Assembly (NCBI RefSeq): GCF_002162355.1
Contig: NZ_CP021434.1
Coordinates: forward strand, 218,501 to 282,500
Direction: 5' to 3'
Length of the DNA stretch: 64,000 nucleotides
Origin: Tumebacillus avium
GTDB taxonomy: Bacteria; Bacillota; Bacilli; Tumebacillales; Tumebacillaceae
Shown here one piece after another: positions 5,789 through 14,606 of the stretch (position 1 is the stretch's first letter; every line of letters starts with the position of its first letter). Both the position numbers and the translations under genes were made by a program. The notes under the pieces were generated by a model. The model saw only the letters and a list, made by a program, of their open reading frames with translations, made no database searches and was not told the DNA's origin.

Positions 5789-7660
5789 ATGAACGTGATG
5801 CTGGATCAAATCATCTCGACCGAAGTTTCCGCTGCCGTCCACGCCCTGTTTGAAGGCAGATCGTCCGGCAAGACCATCTGGATTGAAAACGGACAGCCGT
5901 CCGATCTCGACGCGTCCTTTGCCGCTTTTGCCGGCATGGACGGCGTGTTTTTCCGCACCACCCTGCCGCTGCTTGACCGCAATGTGTTTGGCCCGATCCG
6001 CCAGCTCCTGCAAGAGACGCGGGAGATCTGGTCGCAATGGGCATGGGTCGAACAGGACTATTTCCGCGAAGTGAACGGGCTGTTCCCCGGCACCTACGAA
6101 GGCAAGCAAAGCGTGTTCCACGTCTCCTACTCCTGGTCGGAATTGCGCCTGAACCGCGACATTCAATGGGGCTTCCGACTGATGCATTTCGCCGCGCTCG
6201 TGCTCAAAGAGCTGGCGCAGCACAAGCCGGTGGTCATCGCCATACACGATGTGCAGCATACCGACCGCCTCTCCTTGCAGACCTTGTACCACCTGCTGCA
6301 CAACCTGAAGGCGGAAGGCATCGTGCTGATCCTGCAAAAAGGGCAGTACGACAACGGCGGCCGCCCGGTCACGTCTGACACCGGACAGTCGATCGAAAAA
6401 TTGCTTGGGGTGATCGCCGACGCGCTGAAGCCGTTGCGACTGATCGGTTCCAAAACCGCTCCTGTTGCCGCCGCTCCCCTGCCGCTGGAAGGCGAAGCGC
6501 CGTCCGATCACATCCGCGCGATGGTCGATTCGCTCTTTGCAGGCAACTGGGACGCAGAGCAGATCAAGAAGAAGCTGGACAGCGTGATGATGGTCTACAA
6601 CCTCGACAACACGCTGACCCTGGGCGATGCGGTGCTCGCCTGCATGCCGGAGCTCTCCCCGGAAGACGAGCGTGCGATTCGCTTCCACGTCTGGCGCAAA
6701 AAAGGCGTCGCTCTCGCCTTCATGGAAATGTACCCGGAAGCGATCCACGCTTTCACGCTGATGCACGACTACGCCGGCAACATGGCCGACCGCACGAAAG
6801 CGTATCACCTGCTCGCGCTCTGCTACGGCAAGCGCGTCGGGCGCTGGGACATCGCCAAACAGTTCCTGCACGAAGGCCTGCGCCTGACCGAAGGGCGCAG
6901 CGACTTCGACACGGTGTACGAACGCTGCTGGCTGTACAATTTCCTGGCCTATGTCACCTACCTGCACGACCGGGACATCCCGCTCGCGCTCGACTACGCG
7001 AACTCGGCCTATGAAGGCATCAAGCCGTTCTCGCACATGACCAAAGGCAACGTCATGGAAGAGCTGGAAGACCCGAAACTTCCGCTCCGCCTGTTCTACA
7101 ACCTGTCGATCAACATCTCCTACCTGCATTACTTTGCCAAAGACTACGATGCTGCCAAAGACCTCTGGCAAAACACGGTCGGCGAGTCGGTCAAAGAGAT
7201 TCCGGACATCTACAAAAAAGAGTTCTTCTACTTCGACGGCAACATCTTGAACCGTCGCGGTGAGTACGAAGACGCGCTTGTCGCCTACGAGCGCACGTAT
7301 GACATCTGCATGGCGCATGCCGACTCGTTTAACGCGGAGATCGCGCTTCGCCCGCTGGCGAACACGTATTTCCAGATGGAGCGCTTCGAAGACAGCTTGC
7401 AGTGGTATGAGCGCATCTTAAACCTGAAACGGGAAACGGGCGATCTGCGCCTCACGAAGACCTACCAGTCGATCATCCTCTGCCACCTCAAACTCGGCAA
7501 CATCGAGCAGGCGCAGAGCGTGTTCCAAGAAGCGCAAGAACTGCTCCCGCCGCGTTTCGCCGAGCTGTTCGTCAAAGGCACGCTGGCTGCGCACGCAGCT
7601 GAGTTCCTCGAAAACGGCCCGTACATCATCAACCAGTCGATCACGCAAATGATCATCTAA
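5789..7660 (+). CDS. Degenerate NTPase-like plus TPR-like repeat protein
   Basis: 623 residues, third gene of the decarboxylase operon, 12 bases after the MFS stop with TAGGAGG as ribosome site. Residues 1-230 resemble the NTPase region of MalT/AAA_16-type regulators: a SSGKT remnant near residue 27 without a full Walker A, and a Walker-B-like strand before HDVQHTDRLSLQTLYHLL (about 153-170). Residues 280-600 are helical repeats of TPR type (for example AKQFLHEGLRLTEGRSDFD, ALVAYERTYDICMAHADSFN, LQWYERILNLKRETGD). No HTH is evident. TPR proteins bind short peptides in RRNPP quorum systems, so a role as receptor, chaperone or immunity factor for the mini-peptides is possible but inferred. Confidence 0.7.
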   Translation: MNVMLDQIISTEVSAAVHALFEGRSSGKTIWIENGQPSDLDASFAAFAGMDGVFFRTTLPLLDRNVFGPIRQLLQETREIWSQWAWVEQDYFREVNGLFPGTYEGKQSVFHVSYSWSELRLNRDIQWGFRLMHFAALVLKELAQHKPVVIAIHDVQHTDRLSLQTLYHLLHNLKAEGIVLILQKGQYDNGGRPVTSDTGQSIEKLLGVIADALKPLRLIGSKTAPVAAAPLPLEGEAPSDHIRAMVDSLFAGNWDAEQIKKKLDSVMMVYNLDNTLTLGDAVLACMPELSPEDERAIRFHVWRKKGVALAFMEMYPEAIHAFTLMHDYAGNMADRTKAYHLLALCYGKRVGRWDIAKQFLHEGLRLTEGRSDFDTVYERCWLYNFLAYVTYLHDRDIPLALDYANSAYEGIKPFSHMTKGNVMEELEDPKLPLRLFYNLSINISYLHYFAKDYDAAKDLWQNTVGESVKEIPDIYKKEFFYFDGNILNRRGEYEDALVAYERTYDICMAHADSFNAEIALRPLANTYFQMERFEDSLQWYERILNLKRETGDLRLTKTYQSIILCHLKLGNIEQAQSVFQEAQELLPPRFAELFVKGTLAAHAAEFLENGPYIINQSITQMII

Positions 7661-7661
7661 A

Positions 7662-7704
7662 AAAGCAAAAGCACGCAGCTGGTAACGGCCTGCGTGCTTT
7701 TTGC
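7662..7704. terminator. Bidirectional terminator between the peptide operon and dctA
   Basis: AAGCAAAAGCACGCAG pairs with CTGCGTGCTTTTTGCTT across a short loop. It serves both convergent genes. Confidence 0.85.
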
Positions 7705-8937
7705 TTACACATCTTTGGGTTCAAACTCGCCTTCCGACTTGGCGATGACCACCGTCGCCACCGAGTTGCCGATCAGGTTGGTGATCGCCCGCGCTTCCGA
7801 CATGAAGCGGTCGACGCCAAGCAAGAGCGCCATGCCTTCGACCGGGATCGGCTGGCCCGGCAGCGCAGCCAAAGTCGCCGCCAAGGTGACAAACCCTGAC
7901 CCGGTGATGCCTGCCGCCCCTTTCGAGGTCAACATCAGAATCCCGAGGATCGTGATGATCTGCCAGAGCGACAGATCAACGCCAAACGCCTGCGCGATAA
8001 ACAAGGTCGCCATCGACAAGTAGATCGAGGTGCCGTCCAGGTTAAATGAATACCCGGTCGGTACAACCAGTCCGACGACCGGCTTGGACGCGCCGTATTG
8101 CTCCAGTTTTTTCATCAGGTTCGGCAGGGCCGACTCGGACGAAGAGGTCCCGAGCACCAGCAGAATCTCGTCTTTGATGTATTTCAGGAACGAGAAGATG
8201 TTAAATCCGTACATTTTCGCGATCGTGCCCAGCACGAGGACGACAAACAAGATCATCGTGATGTAGACAGCAGCCATCAGCTGGCCCAGCGACAACAAGG
8301 AGCTCAGTCCAAACTTGCCGATCGTGTACGACATCGCGCCAAAGGCGGCGACCGGCGAGAATTTCATGATCATGTTGACGATGCCGAAGAACACTTCGCT
8401 GATCTTTTCAAACAGCTGCAAGATCGGCTTGCCTTTCTCGCCCAGTCTCGCCAGCGCCAGACCAAACAGCACGGCGATGAACAGCACCGGCAGCATCTCG
8501 CCGTTGACCAGTGCACCGACAAAGCTGTCCGGGATAATATCGATCAGGTAATCGACAAACCCGTGGCTTTCCGTTGCAGCCTCGGTGTATTTGGAGACAT
8601 CCCCTTTGCCCAGCGCCGAGATGTCCAGCCCCGCGCCCGGCTTGATCAGGGACACGACAAGCAGACCGATCGCCAAGGCAAACGTGGTGACGATCTCAAA
8701 ATACAACAACGCTTTGCCGCCGATGCGGCCTATTTTTTTCATATCGCCCATCCCCGCGATGCCAATGACAATCGTAAAGAAGATGATCGGCGCGATCACC
8801 ATTTTGATCATTTTAATAAATGCATCGCCAAGCACTTTCAGCTCCGTGCCAAAAGACGGGAAGAAATGCCCGACGAGGACTCCGATCACAATCGCGGTCA
8901 AAACCTGAACGGTCAGATTCTTGAAGTTGATTTTCAT
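7705..8937 (-). CDS. dctA: C4-dicarboxylate/amino acid:cation symporter (DctA/GltP family)
   Basis: A 410-residue SLC1-type transporter. It starts [19 protein letters not shown], and carries the reentrant-loop signature [17 protein letters not shown], the [16 protein letters not shown] motif and the [13 protein letters not shown] loop, all characteristic of the family. It imports dicarboxylates (succinate, fumarate, malate) or glutamate/aspartate with cations. The start at 8935-8937 is the usual family start; the open frame to 9009 adds residues not seen in the family. Confidence 0.92.
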   Translation of the reverse strand: MKINFKNLTVQVLTAIVIGVLVGHFFPSFGTELKVLGDAFIKMIKMVIAPIIFFTIVIGIAGMGDMKKIGRIGGKALLYFEIVTTFALAIGLLVVSLIKPGAGLDISALGKGDVSKYTEAATESHGFVDYLIDIIPDSFVGALVNGEMLPVLFIAVLFGLALARLGEKGKPILQLFEKISEVFFGIVNMIMKFSPVAAFGAMSYTIGKFGLSSLLSLGQLMAAVYITMILFVVLVLGTIAKMYGFNIFSFLKYIKDEILLVLGTSSSESALPNLMKKLEQYGASKPVVGLVVPTGYSFNLDGTSIYLSMATLFIAQAFGVDLSLWQIITILGILMLTSKGAAGITGSGFVTLAATLAALPGQPIPVEGMALLLGVDRFMSEARAITNLIGNSVATVVIAKSEGEFEPKDV

Positions 8938-9037
8938 AACAGCCGCCCACTTTCTACATGTATAGATCATCAGTATCTTTCCTAAATAATCGTACTCCTT
9001 TTGACACAAAATGTCCTTAGTATCTTTTTGGTTGCAT

Positions 9038-9067
9038 AAAAAAAGCCGCTTTCCTAAGGAAAGCGGC
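9038..9067 (-). terminator. Terminator of the 9084 gene
   Basis: A perfect palindrome GCCGCTTTCCTAAGGAAAGCGGC with seven A residues on its left, giving a T run for minus-strand transcription. Confidence 0.88.
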
Positions 9068-9083
9068 GATGGTGATACTACGC

Positions 9084-9311
9084 TTATTCTGCCTGATCAA
9101 ACGCGCCCATGCTGCGCAGCACGCGCTTGCGAATCATGAAACCGATGCCGGTCATCAGCACGGCCGCCAGCAGCAAGATGCCTGCGAGCGCGTAATGGAA
9201 CATCGAGAACGTGATCCCGACCAGAGCGAACGTCGTCATGATCAGCAGCACGTAAATGAAAAAGAACACCTGAGCCTTCTTCGGCATCGGTGATTGGAAC
9301 CACAGTGACAT
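9084..9311 (-). CDS. Small two-helix membrane protein
   Basis: 75 residues beginning [15 protein letters not shown], with two membrane segments ([19 protein letters not shown] and [19 protein letters not shown]) joined by a short loop and a basic tail RKRVLRSMG. The ATG at 9309-9311 has GAGGTGAG upstream; the frame from 9329 lacks a site. Family and function not recognised. Confidence 0.7.
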   Translation of the reverse strand: MSLWFQSPMPKKAQVFFFIYVLLIMTTFALVGITFSMFHYALAGILLLAAVLMTGIGFMIRKRVLRSMGAFDQAE

Positions 9312-9478
9312 GTTTCTCACCTCGTTCATTTAAAAAGAGTTCTTGATTTCATCATTTTCATCATATCACAAGTTGGCCCGAAATCGCGGCAAAACGCAAA
9401 AAATGTAGTTCAGGTGACAGTAGTGAATCGAAAGTCAGGGTAAAGTAGTACCATTAGCGTACGAAAGGAACGATCCTC

Positions 9479-10495
9479 ATGAACATCCTGATTGTTCTTC
9501 CGCCGAACCAGCCTTCTGGCGGTAACTGGACTTATTCCGGGCGGTTGCAGCGCAACTTGCGCCCATTCGGTATCAACATCACGATCAAGCCGCTCGACCA
9601 AGTGTCCGAGCCGGATTTTGCAGCGGCAGATATCATACACTCCTACAATGCGTACGTCACGGGACGCCACATCGTCCAACACGCCAAGCGCCACGCCAAG
9701 CCGTTTGTGCTGACGATGACCGGCACCGATGTCAACGAGCATCTCGGCCATCCCGATACGACCGAAACGATGACCGAAGCGGTCGATTACGCGTCCGGGA
9801 TCGTCTTTTTGACAGCAGACGCCAAAGAGCGCCTCGCGACGCTGCGACCGTCGGCAGCAGACAAGTCGCATGTGATCAACCTCGGGATCGACCTGCCCGA
9901 GGGGGCGGGCAAGAAACGGGCCGATTTTGGCCTTGGGGACAATGAGTTTTTGTTCCTGCTCGTCGCCGGCCTGCGCCCGGTGAAACGTCCGCTCGACGCG
10001 TTTGAGCCGCTGAAACAGGCACATGCCAAGCTGCCGCAGGTGCGCTTTGTGCTGGTCGGGCCGGTGCTGGATGAAAACGTGCAGGCCGAGGTCGAAGCTG
10101 CTTTTGCAGACAGCCCGTTTGCCCGCTACCTCGGCGCGGTGCCTTATGAGGAGATCGCCGACCTGTACCGGGCGTCCGATGTGGTGATGAACACCTCTTC
10201 CTCCGAAGGCCTCTCCCACGCCCTGCTCGAAGCGATGTCGATCGGCAAGCCGGTGCTGGCTTCCGATGTGCCGGGCAACCGCGACCTGATCCAGGACGGC
10301 GAGAACGGCTTCCTCTACGACAGCGGTGCAGAATTGACCGAGAAGGCAATCCAGCTCGTCACCGATGCGGATGTTCGCGAGAAGCTGAGCCAAGGGTCGC
10401 TGCGCACCATCGCTGAACACTATTCGCTGGAGCGCGAGCGCGACACGTTCCTCGAGATGTACCGTTCGATCTGCAAGGCGGCGCCTTGCGTATAA
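9479..10495 (+). CDS. Glycosyltransferase family 4
   Basis: A 338-residue GT-B enzyme. The N-domain starts MNILIVLPPNQPSGGNWTYS with the glycine-rich acceptor loop; the C-domain has LLVAGLRPVKRPLDAFE and the donor-binding segment NTSSSEGLSHALLEAMSIGKPV, where EGLSHALLEA is the EX7E motif. It transfers an activated sugar, probably to a surface glycan or small molecule. The ATG follows GAAAGGAACG. The neighbouring convergent genes encode a polysaccharide chain-length/kinase protein, so extracellular polysaccharide is a plausible setting. Confidence 0.85.
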   Translation: MNILIVLPPNQPSGGNWTYSGRLQRNLRPFGINITIKPLDQVSEPDFAAADIIHSYNAYVTGRHIVQHAKRHAKPFVLTMTGTDVNEHLGHPDTTETMTEAVDYASGIVFLTADAKERLATLRPSAADKSHVINLGIDLPEGAGKKRADFGLGDNEFLFLLVAGLRPVKRPLDAFEPLKQAHAKLPQVRFVLVGPVLDENVQAEVEAAFADSPFARYLGAVPYEEIADLYRASDVVMNTSSSEGLSHALLEAMSIGKPVLASDVPGNRDLIQDGENGFLYDSGAELTEKAIQLVTDADVREKLSQGSLRTIAEHYSLERERDTFLEMYRSICKAAPCV

Positions 10496-10511
10496 TAAGC
10501 TCATAGACGCC

Positions 10512-10543
10512 AAAAGGGACTCGATACGCATCGAGTCCCTTTT
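10512..10543. terminator. Bidirectional terminator
   Basis: AAAAGGGACTCGAT / ATCGAGTCCCTTTT around a short loop, between two convergent genes. Confidence 0.88.
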
Positions 10544-10545
10544 AG

Positions 10546-11955
10546 TTATTGGTTGATCTCAATATCTTTTTGCAGCACGCGCTCCAAAAGGAACGGAGGG
10601 CGGCTGGAGTGGCCTTCGTTTTTGTTCAGCACGGCGCCAACGATCTTGGCGTTCGCCTGGCGCAGACCCGCGACGGCGACCGCACCTGCTTCGCGGGCGA
10701 CTTTGCCGCTTTTGATGACGAGCAGCACACCGTCAGCATGCTTGGCCAGCGCATTTGGCAGCAGCGAGGAGTTCATCGCGCCGCTGTCGATCAGGACGAT
10801 GTCATAGCGGTCGCGCAGTTCCGGCATCAGGTCCTCCAAACGACCTTCCGCCATCGAGCGCAGCGCCGGAAGCGAAGCCCGGCCCAGCGGCAGGACATCC
10901 AGTCCGGCGATCACCGACGGGCGAATCGCATCATCCAGTTCCGCTTCCCCAAGCAGCAATTCACACAGCCCCGCCTCCGCCCCGCCCGGCGCGAGACCGT
11001 GCAGGACAGGCTGCTCGGCATTGGCGTCGAGCAGCAGCACCCCATGGCCGTTTTGCGCCATCAGGATGCCGAGGTGGGTCAGGATCGTCGTTTTGCCTTC
11101 CCCATCTAGCGTCGACGTGACGACGATCGTGCGCACATCTTCCATCGTCAGCACGGGGAGCAGGTTGCGGTACAGATGCTGGTACCCTTCCAGCACGCGG
11201 CGGTTGCGCTTGGTCGGGTTCAGCTTCAGCTGCGGCAGTTCGCTCGCCGCCGCCACTTCGCTTTTCAGACCCAGCCAGCGGCGTCGCGGCGACCAGGTGC
11301 CAATCTCGCCAATCGTCGCCAAGCCCGTTTCGAACTTGATCTCTTCCCGGCTCTTTATCGTCGGGTCGAGATACTCCCGCACGCCAAACGCCCCGACTGC
11401 CGCCATCGTGGACAAAATCAGCGCAATCGCGATGTTCATCGTCACGTTTGGCGATGTTTTGGACGAAGTGTCCATCGTCGCCCGGTCGACGACGACCACA
11501 TTGTCGACCTGCATCAACTGCCCGATCTTCAGCGTAAACACGCGGGCCAGCTCATTGGTGATCACGATCGCCGCTTCCTGATCGGAATAGGTGACGGTGA
11601 TCGTAAAGATCGATGAGTCGGTGTTGTTGACGATCTTGATCTTCGTGCCCAGCTCATCGGGCTTCATCTGCAGATGCAGCTTGTCGATCACCTCTTGCAG
11701 CACGAGGTGGCTTTTGATGATCTCGTTGTAGGTCTTGATCACCTTTTGGTTGGTCATCACTTCATTGAGCAGGTACTCGGCCGAAATCGTCGGGTCGGTG
11801 TTGACCAGCAGCGCTGCTGTCGCCTTGTAGGTCGGCGTCACCACAAACATGCTCAAATAGGTGGAGGTGCCGACCGCAAATCCGACGATCAAAATCAACA
11901 GGCCAAGGCGTTTCTTGACCGCGTTGAGATACTTTTTCCACAGATAGCCTAACAT
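10546..11955 (-). CDS. Wzz-type chain-length determinant fused to BY-kinase-like domain
   Basis: 469 residues. The N-part (about 1-190) has the Wzz fold: first membrane segment LGLLILIVGFAVGTSTYLSMF, a periplasmic-type domain, and a second segment NIAIALILSTMAAVGAFGV. The C-part (about 250-450) is a CpsD/CapB-like ATPase with Walker A STLDGEGKTT, Walker A' VLLLDANAEQP and Walker B YDIVLIDSG. In Firmicutes these are usually two proteins; here they are one, as in proteobacterial Wzc. No tyrosine cluster is visible at the C-terminus (EINQ end), so classic autophosphorylation may be missing. Confidence 0.85.
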   Translation of the reverse strand: MLGYLWKKYLNAVKKRLGLLILIVGFAVGTSTYLSMFVVTPTYKATAALLVNTDPTISAEYLLNEVMTNQKVIKTYNEIIKSHLVLQEVIDKLHLQMKPDELGTKIKIVNNTDSSIFTITVTYSDQEAAIVITNELARVFTLKIGQLMQVDNVVVVDRATMDTSSKTSPNVTMNIAIALILSTMAAVGAFGVREYLDPTIKSREEIKFETGLATIGEIGTWSPRRRWLGLKSEVAAASELPQLKLNPTKRNRRVLEGYQHLYRNLLPVLTMEDVRTIVVTSTLDGEGKTTILTHLGILMAQNGHGVLLLDANAEQPVLHGLAPGGAEAGLCELLLGEAELDDAIRPSVIAGLDVLPLGRASLPALRSMAEGRLEDLMPELRDRYDIVLIDSGAMNSSLLPNALAKHADGVLLVIKSGKVAREAGAVAVAGLRQANAKIVGAVLNKNEGHSSRPPFLLERVLQKDIEINQ

Positions 11956-11971
11956 GCCGGTTCCACCTCCC

Positions 11972-12850
11972 TTATTTGCCTGCTCCGGTCATAGCCGTAT
12001 GCGTGTTGAAGAACATCCAGACCGGCTCGGTGACGAGCGGGTTCATCACGTTTGGTTCATCGACGGCAAACCGCGCCTGAATCGACAGCCTGTCCTGCTC
12101 CGCCTTGTATTCGATCAGATTCTTGACCATCTTGGGATCTTTGACCTCATCGGGTGAAAACGTCATCTCCAGCATCCGCACTTCGCCCGGCAGCCACTCA
12201 TCGAGCGGCCCTTCGACGGTGCCGTTGAAAATCACGCCTTCATAATAGTACGCGCTGACCGCAATCCGCTTTGGCGTGAAATTGCGCAGAAAGCCGTTGT
12301 GCAAAAACATTTGCACTTTCACCGCGCCCTCTTCATCCATCTCCAGCTTGCTGACGCCGGGGATAAACACCAGATTGAAAAAGCCGGAAATAAAATACCG
12401 CCCCGTCGGCATCGCCGCCAGCTGGCTTTCCACTTCCCGGCGTTCCGCCTCGGTCAGCTCCTTAAGCTGCTGTTTGTTCCAGACCACCGTCTTTGGCAAA
12501 AAGGTGGTCACCGCCTCTGCCTTCTTCGGCGGCTCCTCTGCCTCTTCTTGCACTGCAGGGTCGGCGACCTTGGCCGGCGCAGCGTCCTGTTTGAGGACAT
12601 ACAACGCCCCAAGGCCGATGTTGCCGAGCAGTGAAGCGCCGATCAGCGCCAAGACCCATTTCGGCAATTTCCATGCGCCTGCCGCTTGCTTTTTCAACGC
12701 CTGCGTCCTGACGCTGCGTGGCGTCAACCGCTCTCCGTCCACAGGCAGGCTCAGCCCCCCTGCCTGTTCCTCGACGGCCTGGAGCGCTTCGAAAAAACCT
12801 GCCTCTTTCGACTCGGAGCGGAGCTTGTCCTTTCGCTCTTCAGTTCCCAT
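11972..12850 (-). CDS. Membrane-anchored protein with SLAP-like extracellular domain
   Basis: 292 residues with a cytoplasmic basic N-part (about 1-60), one membrane segment (PKWVLALIGASLLGNIGLGALYVL, about 65-85), a proline/glutamate linker and a beta-rich outer domain. The outer domain contains RRVVxSQLA-like and GVSKLEMDEEGAVKVQMFLHN stretches, which recall SLAP domains of spore-forming Firmicutes; this is a tentative reading. It is 16 bases upstream of the Wzz/BY-kinase gene on the same strand, so the two likely form an operon for an envelope polymer. Confidence 0.65.
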   Translation of the reverse strand: MGTEERKDKLRSESKEAGFFEALQAVEEQAGGLSLPVDGERLTPRSVRTQALKKQAAGAWKLPKWVLALIGASLLGNIGLGALYVLKQDAAPAKVADPAVQEEAEEPPKKAEAVTTFLPKTVVWNKQQLKELTEAERREVESQLAAMPTGRYFISGFFNLVFIPGVSKLEMDEEGAVKVQMFLHNGFLRNFTPKRIAVSAYYYEGVIFNGTVEGPLDEWLPGEVRMLEMTFSPDEVKDPKMVKNLIEYKAEQDRLSIQARFAVDEPNVMNPLVTEPVWMFFNTHTAMTGAGK

Positions 12851-13096
12851 CTTGCAGCATGCCCCTTTTCCTGCTATAAATCAGAGTCATCTCTGTGGTT
12901 TAATAATTTAAGTCAAATTTGGTACTCCAGAACTATTGAATCGAATCCCGAAGTAATAAAATCTTCTAAATACTAGGCTATAAGTCCTGCTGATGTCTTG
13001 ACTTTGGTTTAATTATATCCTAATATGGAACTATCGTCATAGTCTTAGTATAAGGAATCATCTGCCAAATGTCGAATTTTGTAAAATCCACACGAA

Positions 13097-13180
13097 ACGG
13101 CAAACCGTTCGAAAGGACGGGACGCAAAGCTACGGGCCTACAGCGAGAACGATCAACACGCCATGGCAGCCGGGTTGCCG
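13097..13180 (+). ncRNA. Cyclic di-GMP-I (GEMM) riboswitch
   Basis: The region contains the GEMM-I conserved blocks in order: GGCAAACC near the 5' end, CGAAAGG tetraloop-type region, GGGACGCAAAGC, the CGGGCCTA turn, a variable arm, and GGCAGCCGGGTTGCC closing the second helix. It directly precedes the ribosome site of the gene at 13196. No terminator hairpin separates them, so control may be on translation. The CCGGGTTGCCG 3' end lies only a few bases from the AAAGGGGAGAG ribosome site. Confidence 0.92.
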
Positions 13181-13195
13181 AAAGGGGAGAGAGAA

Positions 13196-13507
13196 GTGCG
13201 TTTCCGTTTACCTGTTGCTTTGGTCCTGGGAGTACTCGCCGGTTCGATGTCTGTCATGCTCAACGTGCCTGATATGATGTCAAACGCAGAAGGCATTGGA
13301 TTCACACAATCTGCTGCCCTGGAGCCAGAACAATTGCAATCCTTTATCCAGCGGGATCACAACTTAGTCCTTGAACAGAACGGTTTCTACCAAGAGAACC
13401 GCGAATTGTTCGATAACTGGGAAATGTTGCAACAACATTCGGAATTATTGTATCTTTATCAAGACAAGATTAATCAATTATTCGAAGAAAACATGCAACT
13501 GTTCTAA
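13196..13507 (+). CDS. Small exported protein under c-di-GMP riboswitch control
   Basis: A 103-residue protein with GTG start behind AAAGGGGAGAG. An ATG at 13163 in frame lies inside the riboswitch and is rejected. Residues 1-27 are a signal peptide or membrane anchor (FRLPVALVLGVLAGSMSVML). The mature part is acidic, glutamine-rich and helical (EPEQLQSFIQRDHNLVLEQ, DNWEMLQQHSELLYLYQDK), likely coiled coil. Family not recognised. c-di-GMP control suggests a role at the sessile/motile switch or in the surface. Confidence 0.75.
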   Translation: MRFRLPVALVLGVLAGSMSVMLNVPDMMSNAEGIGFTQSAALEPEQLQSFIQRDHNLVLEQNGFYQENRELFDNWEMLQQHSELLYLYQDKINQLFEENMQLF

Positions 13508-13527
13508 CATCTTGATCCGACATCCGC

Positions 13528-13558
13528 ACCTGTTGCCGTAACGGCAGCAGGTTTTCTT
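13528..13558 (+). terminator. Terminator after the c-di-GMP-controlled gene
   Basis: CCTGTTGCCG-taa-CGGCAGCAGG followed by TTTTCTTTTT. Confidence 0.85.
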
Positions 13559-13568
13559 TTTGATTATA

Positions 13569-13612
13569 CAAAAACAACAGCCCCTGTGCCATCACGGCAG
13601 CAGGAGCATTTT
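13569..13612 (-). terminator. Terminator after the yitT-like gene
   Basis: GCTCCTGCTGCCGTG / CACAGGGGC imperfect stem on the minus strand followed by a T-rich run. Confidence 0.6.
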
Positions 13613-14496
13613 TAGTGAATCGCTTTTTTCTTAAAACGTCCGCCCATCACATCGGCCACATTTTCAACGGCGATAAACGCAGCGGGATCATATTCGAGGA
13701 CGATGTCTTTGAGCTTGGCCAGTTCGAGCCGGGTGACAATCACGTAGAGCAGTTCTTTCGGCTCGCCGGTGTAGCCGCCTTTGCCGTAGATATGCGTCAC
13801 GCCGCGCCCGAGCCGGTTCAGGATCGCATCGGATATGTCGTCCGGCGTTTCTGAGATGATCGTGACCGACTTCGATTCATCCAGTCCGGCGATCGTGATG
13901 TCGATCATTTTAAAAGCGATGTAATAGGCGATCAGCGAATACATCGCATGATCCCAGCCAAAGACAAACCCGGCGCTGCCGAGGATGAAGATGTTGAAAA
14001 ACATCACCACTTCCCCGACCGAAAAGCCCGTTTTGCGCGAGACGAGGATGGCGACGATCTCCGTGCCGTCGAGCGACCCGCCATAGCGGATGATCGTGCC
14101 GACGCCGATGCCGATCACCACGCCGCCGAAAACGGTCGCCAACAGCAAGTCGTCGGTGAACGGGCGCACGTTGTGCAGCATCGTGACGAAGCCGGACATC
14201 AGGAGCACGGCGATCAGCGTGGTAAAAGCAAACGTGCGGCCGATCTGCTTGTAGCCGACGATCAGGAACGGAAGGTTGAGCAGGATCATATAGAGTCCGA
14301 ACGGCTTGTGCGTCAAAAAGGCGAGCAGGATAGAAACGCCGATGATGCCGCCGTCGATCACCGAGTTGGGAACGAGGAAGATCTCCAGCGCGACCGCCAC
14401 CAGCAAAGCGCCAAGCGTGATGAAAAACAGGCGCTTCAGCTTGGCGGCGAGGCTCTTTTTCCGATGAACGCGCGGAGTTTTGGGCTGTGCTTCCAT
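13612..14496 (-). CDS. YitT family membrane protein (DUF161 + DUF2179)
   Basis: 294 residues: a basic N-tail, five or so membrane segments (FITLGALLVAVALEIFLVP, GGIIGVSILLAFL, GLYMILLNLPFLIVGY and others) and a C-terminal DUF2179 domain of about 80 residues beginning SKSVTIISETPDDISDAI, with the GxGxT-like loop RGVTHIYGKGGYTGEPK. YitT proteins are widespread in Bacillales; function is not established. ATG after AAGGAGGCTCCT. Confidence 0.9.
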   Translation of the reverse strand: MEAQPKTPRVHRKKSLAAKLKRLFFITLGALLVAVALEIFLVPNSVIDGGIIGVSILLAFLTHKPFGLYMILLNLPFLIVGYKQIGRTFAFTTLIAVLLMSGFVTMLHNVRPFTDDLLLATVFGGVVIGIGVGTIIRYGGSLDGTEIVAILVSRKTGFSVGEVVMFFNIFILGSAGFVFGWDHAMYSLIAYYIAFKMIDITIAGLDESKSVTIISETPDDISDAILNRLGRGVTHIYGKGGYTGEPKELLYVIVTRLELAKLKDIVLEYDPAAFIAVENVADVMGGRFKKKAIH

Positions 14497-14606
14497 AGGA
14501 GCCTCCTTCAGATTGGTGCTGCAGAATGGATCTTCCTAATCGTTTCCTACTCTGCCCGATTTATACACAAAAAAGCACCCGGTCTCCTCGATGGCGACGG
14601 GTGCTC

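Noticed and set aside
5759..7318. 519-codon minus-strand ORF opposite the TPR-like gene
   Set aside because: Antisense shadow; Val/Arg/His-rich without recognisable motifs.
13163..13195. ATG at 13163 as the start of the c-di-GMP-controlled gene
   Set aside because: It lies inside the riboswitch aptamer and lacks a ribosome site; the GTG at 13196 has AAAGGGGAGAG upstream and gives a clean signal peptide.
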